Positions 56,570 through 64,000 of a stretch of DNA of 64,000 nucleotides are shown here, piece after piece. The DNA comes from Papiliotrema nemorosa (taxonomy: Eukaryota; Basidiomycota; Tremellomycetes; Tremellales; Rhynchogastremaceae). The stretch lies in the NCBI GenBank assembly GCA_032158125.1, contig JASKOT010000010.1, positions 434,001 through 498,000 on the forward strand, in the 5' to 3' direction. Numbering within the stretch: position 1 is the stretch's first letter; every line of letters starts with the position of its first letter. The notes beneath the pieces were generated by a model. That model was given only the letters and a program-made list of their open reading frames with translations. It searched no databases and had not been told where the DNA came from. The translations under genes were made by a program, and so were the position numbers.

Positions 56570-58473
56570 ATGTCGCGATTCGACACTGTATCCAGGACAG
56601 AGTCCAGAGCCTCTACCATCTCCAGAAACCAATCCTTGGTGAGCACCCCCAACACGACCCCGCTGAATATAGATCAAGAAGAACACCGCCCCTCATGAGC
56701 TCAAGCCAAGTGACATTCTCATCGAGCGGTTCACCGCTTGGAAGCAGATTGTCAAGATGCTCATCGCCTACTTTGAAGGTGTAGCCGACATTGAGGCCAA
56801 CACCTCGAAAGAACTCACCAAACTCGGCGCGGTTATCCAAGTCCCCTTCCGGCCCGGAAACCAATTCCTGGGCGAGGGCGGCATGCAGGTAGGCACATGG
56901 ACCCGTCTCGTACTCACCCCAGGACGTCTTTTACACCATCCGAGACAAGACTCGAGTGATTGCCGATTCTCACTCTTCCCTTGCTCGAACCATCGAATCC
57001 TCCATCGTGCAGCACCTCCAAAAGCTCCGAACCGAGATCAAGGCCCATATCAAAAACGTCCAAAACGACACGGGCAAGCTCGCCGCTTCGGTCGCCAAGG
57101 AGCGAGAACTCTCCACCAAGTCTATTGCCGACCTCGCCCGAGCCATCGGTTCAGTCAACCACACCCCCATGTCGGTCGGCGCCAAGGAAGATCCATTCGC
57201 AGTCAACATGGCCGTCATGCGACAACTCCAGCGACAGGTCCACGAGGAGAATGCTTTGCAAAAGTCGATTGTCATTATGCAGCAAAACTCGGCCCACTTC
57301 GAAGAAGGCATTGTCCGATCCATCCAATCTGCTTGGGCCACCTTTGACGAATGGCAGTCCCGAATGTCCACCTCTGTCCAGGAAACCTGGAGACAGCTCG
57401 GTGTCAACATGGCCCAGCTCATGCCCGACCGAGAGTGGATCTCGTTTGCCGCGCGATCCGACCACTTGCTCGACCCGGAAACCCCGCTCCGAAACCCCGA
57501 TGCCATCGACTACCCTGGCAAAAACGACCCCTCGGTCGTCCCTGTCCACACTGGTCTGCTCGAGCGAAAGAAGCGATTCACCAAGTCGTACAAGGAAGGC
57601 TTCTACGTCCTCACTCCTGCTGGATACCTCCACGAGTATGCCTCGTCTGATCCATCCACCGCGACTCACCCCATCTGGTCGCTCTTCCTCCCTGCGTGCA
57701 CCTTGGGTCCCCCTTCGTCGGCGACCACTGCCAAGTCGCACAAGTTCCATATCGAGGGTCGAAAGGATGGTACCTCGGCCGTGGGCAAGACCCCTGGAGG
57801 CAAGAGCTTGTTTGGTGGCAGCGACACTGCATTCACCTTCCGAGCTCGATCTCACGAGGAAATGATGGAGGTCTGGAACGACTTGAGAATGTTGGTCGCC
57901 AGATATCTCGTCGCCAGCGAGCAAATGGAACGAGACGGACCGGTCGCTCAAGCCGTCCGATCGGTGGGTTACCACTCGGAAGAGGAGGAAGAGGAAGACG
58001 AGGAGGAAGGTAGCTCTGTCGAGGCTGAAGAAGAGCACGAGGAGCATGAAGAGCACGAAGAGGCCACGGGTGACCACGAAGAGGTCCCCGCCTACGAGTC
58101 TGGTTCCGCCCCGGTGGAGGTCGGACCCAACGGCTACGCCGTGAGTGTGTTGTTTGATCGCGACTGACCCCAGCTCGAGAAAAAGGACAAGCCAGAGCTC
58201 GGCCCTGAAGCCCAGATTGACGAAGGAGACGAGGAGACTCGTCGTCTATCTCGACGAGAGGAAAAGGCGCCCGCCCGCGAAGAGCCTACAACCGGTGAGG
58301 CACCTTCAACTTTGAATCCGGGTGCAGGTGAATCCCAAGTGGATGATCCACAAGAGATGCTCGGCGAGGTCCCCCACGCTCCTGCTCCCTCTTCGGATGC
58401 AGGTGTCGACGAGCCTCACAGCCCGAGCAAGGGACTGCTTGGGAGATTTACAGAGAATTTCAAGCGATCATAG
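56570..58473 (+). CDS. SLM1/SLM2-like F-BAR and PH domain protein
   Basis: Four or five exons, ~560 aa. After a short Ser/Thr-rich start comes the helical F-BAR-like region ('PSDILIERFTAWKQIVKMLIAYFEGVADIEANTSKELTKL', 'FRPGNQFLGEGGMQDVFYTIRDKT', 'ERELSTKSIADLARAIG'). 'LLERKKRFTKSYKEGFYVLTPAGYLHEYASSD' and 'FHIEGRKDGTSAVGK' belong to the PH domain, which closes at 'EEMMEVWNDLRMLVARYL'. The tail is very acidic with E/H repeats. Yeast Slm1/2 bind PI(4,5)P2 at eisosomes and deliver TORC2 to its substrate YPK1 under membrane stress. Length and order match, although the acidic tail is longer. Confidence 0.88.
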
Positions 58474-58966
58474 CCTGCACCTGGGTTGATTGAAGTGAAT
58501 CGTGACTGATTGTAGCGGATGACTAGGAGGTTGATCTCGAACATTTTATAAGCGCTTTAATATTGAATGTGACTGTGATTGAGCAAAGCAGAGAGGTGCC
58601 ACTTTGGGGCGAGTGCCACGTTGAGACGCGATTAGAAACGCGTTTGTAATCCGACTCGAAGATTGTAATCCCCCAATACGAGCCATTTTGTAATCCCCTG
58701 CGCGGAGCAAACACCGCCTCGCCTCTCGTCATTACGAGATTTGAGGGTTCTCTTTCTTTGTGTTCTTTGCCATCCCTTGTTGTCGCTCAATACTCGTCTA
58801 CTTCTTCACATACACAACCGGATCTACCTGCGAATCAGACCTCGGAAGAGTTGGAGTCACTCGACGGAGATTGTAATACACCACCCTTGCTGCCCTTTTC
58901 ATCTTTGCCGCTTTGATCTAGCCAACGCTCTTGGCATCGACACTGTCGACCTCGATCCTAAACACC
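58474..58966. other. intergenic, 493 bp
   Basis: Between two plus-strand genes; nothing recognised. Confidence 0.4.
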
Positions 58967-59726
58967 ATGCGAGGATTCTCTCCCATCTCAGTCTTTACCA
59001 CGCTCATCCTCGCCTCGTCGGCGATGGCTCAACGGTATACCACGACGTTGCCCGTACGTAAATCCCCGTTGTCTCGCTGACCTTTAGTGGGCCGTAAGTC
59101 ATGCCACCGCGCCTTCTCTAACACGTAGGATGGAAACACCATTGTCTATAGTCTCTCGACCGATCCGATCGCTGGGGTAGAGACCGTCACCTTGTGAGTG
59201 TCACGCTCGTACATGTACCAACGGGCAGGTCGATTGTCGCCGCTACGGGAGCCGTCACCACGCCCACCACCACAAACACCCGGACGACCGCCAGGACGAC
59301 TGCTACGACAGCTGCAGTGACCACCACTGACGCGGATGGAAACGTGTTCACCACCACCACGTAGGTACCTGCTCAACCTTGGCTCATTTCAGTGGCCAAA
59401 GAGTCGTGGGACAACAAGAATCCATGGCGCCGATGCAGACCACGACATACTGGTACGACCCAGGAAACGGTGTGTGGACCAGCGCCGTCTGGACGGCCAG
59501 TGTCACTGCCGCTCCGACCGTCGTCACTGCGAATGTCCCCGAGGGAACCATCGCCGCCTATGAGACGTACCAACAAGCCGTCAACTCGAAAGTCTTGGCC
59601 AGTGCCGAGGCAGCCGTCAACAACTCGACCGGTGCTGCGGACAGAATGGTCGAAGGATGGAGCAAGACCCTGGTCGGTTTGGCAGTCGGTGCCGCTGGTG
59701 TCGGTGCTCTCGCGGTCGGTCTCTGA
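58967..59726 (+). CDS. Small secreted, probably GPI-anchored Thr-rich protein
   Basis: Five or six exons, ~205 aa. The N-terminus 'MRGFSPISVFTTLILASSAMAQR' is a clear signal peptide (cleavage after AMA). A short ordered part 'DGNTIVYSLSTDPIAGVETVTL' is followed by a Thr-rich region ('AVTTPTTTNTRTTARTTATT'), an aromatic piece 'TTTYWYDPGNGVWTSAVWTASV', and a final 'LVGLAVGAAGVGALAVGL' hydrophobic end preceded by 'NNSTGAADR'. That end fits GPI-anchor addition at the N/S/G site. It probably sits in the cell wall or plasma membrane. Intron 1 could be split by a six-base exon (TGGGCC); skipping it keeps the frame, so both forms code. Confidence 0.75.
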
Positions 59727-60102
59727 GCAGAGTAGGTGTCTCTAGGCACCCCAGTGTCAGGCGATAGACGGCCCCAAGGGCCAATGTTTACGATCTCCCA
59801 ACCCATCGCCAGTGCTCGGGTTAGTAACATTGCATCAACGACGGGTTCGTAGTGTACCGTGTATGCATTTATGGACATTATCATGCCGAGCTGGTAGCGG
59901 ACCCTCGATTGGTTTGCAAGGCGATAGACGCTGAGCAAGCGACTGATCAAATACAGACAGGAGAGAGTAATCCCCGTGTTTAGCGACTAGCAACATATCA
60001 AACACCTCTAGAGCCATCACGGCAGCCAAGTGACACCCTCATCCTCGACTGACCCGCATTCCATTTCGGCCCATTCTACAGTCCATTATAACCCACGCGT
60101 AT
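59727..60102. other. 3' region between convergent genes, 376 bp
   Basis: Downstream sequence of the secreted-protein and transcription-factor genes; nothing else seen. Confidence 0.4.
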
Positions 60103-62083
60103 CTATACAATCTCCTTTCCATCGGTCCGAGTCAACGCACCAGCCTCCAACAACCCCTCCCACACACTCCCATCCATTTGCAACAGACTGTTCAAAAACG
60201 CAAAGTCGTCGTTTACATCCAGCACACTCGGCTCTACCGGCACGTCTTGCGTAGGTACAGTCTGGTGCACCATCCCCATCGCCGGGTCATATGGCACATT
60301 AAACGGCACATTGGCCGCATCACGCAAGCCATATTGCGAGATCAAAGCCGCCAGACGGTTCTCCGCCATCTGACCCAGCGGATTCGCATTCAGCTCTGTC
60401 AAGGTATCCAAGATGAACAATATATTCGTCGCGCATTCCTTTACCGTGGCGTCGGTGTAAATCCCCGGGGGCAATCTACCCACGGAATCGTGGAGAGGAG
60501 GTCTGTTCCTCGGATCCATACTCTCTGGCCAAGCGGGAAGCGCGGCGATATCGCTCGCCGCATCCTTGGTCGTCCAGTACCTCACCGATCTGAGTACCGG
60601 TATCGCAAACGACGTGGCCGAGTTGAACAAATTCGCCGCGATAAACGGTACGACAAAAGGCCCCTGCCTCGACGCGACGACCACCTTGACGGCGGGGATG
60701 GCATCCATCGACTGTCTTGCATTGTCCAGACACGCCGCATAGAGTCGTTTTTGGAGCGAGGGAGAAGACTCGTGTATATCGCCAATCTCGAGCCAATATC
60801 GCAACAAATTCGCGGCGATATGGGCCGTTCCCAGGTGCATAATCAGCCCCTGACACGCTCTCCTACACGACACGATATCGGTCGGGTCGATCGATCCGAC
60901 AGGCGGAACAGAAAAGTCGGCCGACACGAGGGTCACCTCTCGAAAGTGCAACACGTCGCGGTAGATCAACTCGCATTCGCCCAACAGCACTTCGGCGTCG
61001 ACTTGACCTGTCCTTTCCGTAAACGCCTTTACCCTAGGGACGAGGGCAGCCATGTCGACAATGGTATGTCGATATCGAGCGACGCGCTCCAGTTCGTCTA
61101 CACTCCGAACGCGGATGATCCTAAACGACGCCTCGCCATCGCTCGCTCGGGCGGGAAGGGGAAGGGATATGGGCGAGGTGAGATGCGATGCGGCCATGTT
61201 GGGTCGACAGAGATTCATCCGCACCTCGCCCAGAGGGTTTTCTCCTCCGAAAATCCTCGACCACCTGTGCACAGCTATAATCGACCAACCTATCCTCCTC
61301 CTGGTATTCCTCGCCTCATTGTCCAGCGTGTTCCATTCCGGCGCATTCTCGTCAAAGATCCCCAGGGCCACTGCCGCCTTGGCTGCGGGAACGAGATAGG
61401 TCGCAGGAGCCATGCCCACCCCTGCAAAGATGGAATAATTCATCACCGCAGTGTACAGGTCCAAGTCGACCATGGTTTTGGGTGGAGAAGGGAGATATGC
61501 CTGGGCAAGGATGAACAATCGGTGGTGATCAGTGTGAGGGACGTTGGGTCGGTACAGCATGGACCCTTTGTCTCCGAGAAATTGACAGGAAATGGCCAAA
61601 GTCGCATAGAGCAGTCCCGCCGTGCTGGGGTCGATGCCTCCGCGTTGAATCACCCTGTGCCAGGTACCGATGAGGTCTCCATGATGGTAAAGCCAATCGC
61701 ACTGAAGTCAGAACCAAGGCGCACGGCAGCAAGGCTCACCTCGAGGTATAGGTGTTCCAGCAAAATCTCGCACGCCGATCGAGAAGGCAGCGTCTCCATC
61801 ATCCGAGCCCATAGTTGCTTCTCCTCTTTCGTGGTGGCATCTATCACTCTAGGCTTTGGTGAAGCCGATCGTCGTGTCACCTGGGGTCGAGAGCCAGAAG
61901 GGAGCTGACAATCCCCTTCGGTCCCACGGAGAACGCACGAGGAGCATGGCTGGGGTCAGTGGAACGCGAGGCAACTCACCGTCTCGGCGTTGCATCGCGA
62001 CTTGCGCTGTCGACTGTAGTCAGCTCAGCGATGCATCCCACCTACCAAGGGATGCAGCTTTCTCTGACTCGTGGAGGTGCCAT
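60103..62083 (-). CDS. Zn2Cys6 fungal transcription factor
   Basis: Four exons (62083-62046, 62013-61980, 61949-61740, 61701-60103) sum to 627 codons, 626 aa. The binuclear zinc cluster is at the very N-terminus and is spread over three exons: 'ESCIPCRQRKSRCNAETPCSSC' continuing to 'RGTEGDC' (six cysteines, spaced C-x2-C-x6-C-x5-C-x2-C-x8-C). The middle homology region starts at 'LLEHLYLECDWLYHHGDL' and includes 'VMNYSIFAGVGMAPATYLVPAAKAAVALGIFDE' and 'ARNTRRRIGWSIIAVHRWSRIFGG'. C-terminal 'DDFAFLNSLLQMDGSVWEGLLEAG' may be an activation region. Targets are unknown. ATG context 'cacaccATGgca'. Confidence 0.9.
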
Positions 62084-62571
62084 GGTGTGATTGAGAGAAT
62101 CCGATCACAATAACATTCGGCCATGGTTTGCGGCGATCTCCGGTGCAATGGGCGTGACAATGTTGAGCAGTGAAAGCGGTAGCGATGGCATCCCCAGCGG
62201 ATGGCAGCGATCAATGTCACTTTGACACACGAGTAGCCAATGTGCAATGGCCCGTCGTCACTGGTGAGATATTAAAGATGGCATGGTTTGAATAATTGCC
62301 TCTGCGATCCGTCAGAATCACACAAATCACACATGCGACAGTCGAGTTTTTGACAGGTGCCCCGTGCTCTAATCGAGCACTTGAGCTAGACGACTTTCGG
62401 GCTAAAGTACTGGAACTCTCGAAAGATTCACCAAACCTCGTCTGCTTCATTGGGCTCGGGCTCATCACACGGGCGACAGTAGACATGACTGAACTTCTGA
62501 CTGCTTCTGCATCATATTATCTTCACTAGCAAATCCTCCCCTTGCGGCGTGACTACCACAGCAAGTCTCGC
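62084..62571. other. intergenic, 488 bp
   Basis: Promoter region of the Zn2Cys6 gene and 3' region of the hydrophilin gene. Nothing recognised. Confidence 0.4.
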
Positions 62572-62939
62572 TTACTTGGATCCACCCTTCTGGCCCTCGA
62601 CGTGTGGGTCGGGTCCGTCACTGCCATCAGCACAACACCCCTACACCCCACCAAACCACTTACGATCCACCGAAACCGTGCTCAGATGAGGTTCGCTTGT
62701 CCTCGGTACCGTCCTTCTTGAGTCCACCGTGCTCAGAGGGCTTGTACGACTCGCCAGTCTGGCCAGAGGCCTTTCCACCCTTTTGACCCTCGACGTGTGG
62801 GTCGGGTCCATCGGATCCACCGAAACCGTGCTCAGAAGAGACTCGCTTGTCGGGTTGACCGTCTTGTCGGAGACCGTCGTGCTGAATGTTAGTTGTGTCG
62901 GACAAGAGGGCTCACCTCGGAGGGCTTGTAAGTGGACAT
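62572..62939 (-). CDS. KGG-type two-module hydrophilin
   Basis: Three exons (62939-62916, 62881-62664, 62620-62572) sum to 97 codons, 96 aa. Two tandem ~45-residue modules: each has 'YKPSEH(D/G)GL(R/K)(Q/K)DG', 'DKR(V/T)SSEHGFGGSDGPDPHVEGQKGG'. No Cys or Trp; extremely hydrophilic and Gly-rich, so it is probably disordered. This resembles small fungal KGG/conidiation-induced and LEA-like proteins that protect cells from drying or heat; family name from memory. The intron interrupts each module at the same residue pair near 'GGS' in the second copy. The 5' UTR is a (CAACA) repeat. Confidence 0.75.
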
Positions 62940-62945
62940 GTTGTT

Positions 62946-62980
62946 TGTTGTGTTGTGTTGTGTTGTGTTGTGTTGTGTTG
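62946..62980 (-). repeat. (CAACA)7 microsatellite in hydrophilin 5' UTR
   Basis: Seven perfect copies of TGTTG on the plus strand (CAACA on the transcript), ending six bases before the start codon of the hydrophilin gene at 62939. Confidence 0.85.
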
Positions 62981-63704
62981 TATTCAAGTGATGAGATGAA
63001 CAAGACAAGCGGTACCCTCGACCACCTTATATACCTCGACGGTCATCCCATGACGTCTGGTCCAATCACCTCCAACGTCAACACCTGACGACATGGAGGG
63101 CTAGTGTCGATGGTGTCAGCAAACAAATGACATCGATCGAGTCATCGGGTGCAAGGTTGACCCCGGATCGTCGCACAACACGTAGCGATCCAGACCCAAA
63201 CGCTCGATCTCGATGACATACAGGGAATGTCGCCATTTCATGTTCAGGAACCCGGATGTATTCGACGTATTCGCCACAGAATCGAGGACTTTTCTCCACT
63301 CGATTTCCGTCGGGTTTTACTGGAATCGACGATTAGACTCGATGCCGGGCATTTCATTACGCAACATGGGTTTGTTGGAATGGCTTGGTGACGCATACTG
63401 TCCGACGTTGATGTCAACCCCGCAGACGTGGTGATGCAAACATGCAAAACCCCACATCATCTGTCGCGATCGAAGTCGTTTGCTCGTACCGGCGATGCGT
63501 GATGCAAAATGGCGAGATCGAACTAGACATAGACGTCTGAGGATGGACCCGTCTCATCGAGGCAGCAATCATCTCGGCGTCGGAAGTGGCTAGGTAGGAT
63601 CTGGGAGCGAGGTTGCACGCTGTGAACACTATGACTCGTTCAGCGGCTGTCCCGCATCTGCTTGGTCTTGGGTGGGGTTGTGAACCAAAGAACCTAAAAC
63701 CGCC
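62981..63704. other. intergenic, ~720 bp
   Basis: Promoter of the hydrophilin and the flank of the tRNA gene. Short frames only; none can be joined convincingly. Confidence 0.4.
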
Positions 63705-63711
63705 GAAAAAA
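63705..63711 (-). terminator. Pol III T-run terminator
   Basis: A run of seven T on the minus strand, six bases after the 3' end of the tRNA-Tyr gene. Confidence 0.8.
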
Positions 63712-63717
63712 AGAGAC

Positions 63718-63817
63718 TCTCCCGACTGTGATTCGAACACAGGACCTTGGGTGACAGATTTTGGAGTAGTTATTCCCTATTACAAACCCACGCTGCTTCC
63801 AACTGAGCTACCGAGAG
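63718..63817 (-). tRNA. tRNA-Tyr (anticodon GTA) with intron
   Basis: 100-nt gene. Acceptor stem CTCTCGG pairs with TCGGGAG (with G-U pairs), discriminator A. D arm GCTC/CAGC, anticodon stem TGGGT/ACCCA, loop TTGTAA+C with anticodon GTA, variable loop AGGTC, T arm CTGTG TTCGAAT CACAG. A 26-nt intron (63779-63754) lies one base 3' of the anticodon, the canonical place; eukaryotic tRNA-Tyr genes nearly always have one. The acceptor stem CTCTCGG also begins yeast tRNA-Tyr. A TGT (Thr) reading of the loop is possible only if the anticodon stem is shifted by one, which breaks the pairing. Confidence 0.92.
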
Positions 63818-64000
63818 TGGATTGACTGATGCCGAGAGAGGCAGTTGCAAAAAATATATACATTTCTTGGATCGGACTGAGCGGCAACAACCGCCTCCTT
63901 CCGCTAACCACTGAAACGCGAAAGCCATCAAAATAAATACATACAATCGCATCCCAGTGCCAAGATGAGCTTTCGAGAGTTGTTGGGAGCAATCGAATTA

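Noticed and set aside
60178..61908. 576-codon plus-strand frame opposite the Zn2Cys6 gene
   Set aside because: The minus strand carries a complete zinc cluster and middle homology region in phase over four exons. The plus frame is rich in Arg and Ile with no domain.
63718..63817. Reading the tRNA as Thr(TGT)
   Set aside because: Shifting the anticodon by one base breaks the TGGGT/ACCCA stem. The GTA reading keeps all stems and has the intron typical of tRNA-Tyr.

Overview
The window is nuclear DNA of a basidiomycete yeast, most likely a tremellomycete (Cryptococcus/Kwoniella-like). The genes are dense, lie on both strands and are cut by many introns of about 35-60 nt with GTNNGY donors, CTGAC/CTAAC-like branch sites close to the acceptor, and YAG acceptors. 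The gene set is fungal. It includes a Zn2Cys6 regulator, a MET5-type sulfite reductase, an SSK2-type MAPKKK, a VNX1-type antiporter and a type II NADH dehydrogenase. The species cannot be named from sequence alone. I built gene models by hand by joining exons so that the frame and conserved motifs are continuous. Where I summed exon lengths, the total was a multiple of three.

Left part (1-11 kb): a DUF6534-type membrane protein, an AAAP amino-acid permease, a Pro/His/Gly-rich disordered protein, QCR10 of complex III (five exons, 74 aa), the Rab GTPase YPT1 and an IAH1-like GDSL esterase. 11-23.5 kb: the large sulfite reductase beta subunit, a group of small proteins of unknown function and a dienelactone-hydrolase protein. 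23.7-27.1 kb: three tandem paralogues with an N-terminal 'DD..Y..Y.G.W' beta-sandwich-like module, a Ser/Thr-rich stretch and (in two of them) a hydrophobic C-terminus. 27.4-36.3 kb: a helix-hairpin-helix protein, a type II NADH dehydrogenase, a multi-span membrane protein and the 1404-aa SSK2-like MAPKKK of the osmostress pathway.

Middle (36.5-42.6 kb) holds mRNA and ribosome housekeeping genes packed tightly: a PRELI/UPS lipid-transfer protein, SDO1/SBDS (with a GC-AG intron), PAB1, a membrane protein related to the one at 30.6 kb, and RPS7. One RPS7 intron carries a duplicated hairpin whose substitutions keep base pairing. 42.9-48.8 kb: a TauD-type dioxygenase, an Mpv17/PMP22 protein, an intronless orphan of 598 aa and a nitronate monooxygenase. 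49.3-62.9 kb: a VNX1-like cation/H+ antiporter, a free-standing PARP-type zinc-finger protein in 11 exons, an SFK1/DRAM membrane protein followed by an SLM1-like F-BAR/PH protein (both tied to plasma-membrane phosphoinositides in yeast), a small secreted anchored protein, a Zn2Cys6 transcription factor and a two-module hydrophilin. The right end has an intron-containing tRNA-Tyr(GTA).

I see no transposon, CRISPR array, viral element or clear secondary-metabolite cluster. The best leads for something undescribed are the RPS7 intron hairpins, the tandem paralogue trio with its shared unusual last acceptor, the two related membrane proteins with a 'G.P.L.PF...WW' motif, and the KGG hydrophilin with a (CAACA)n leader.
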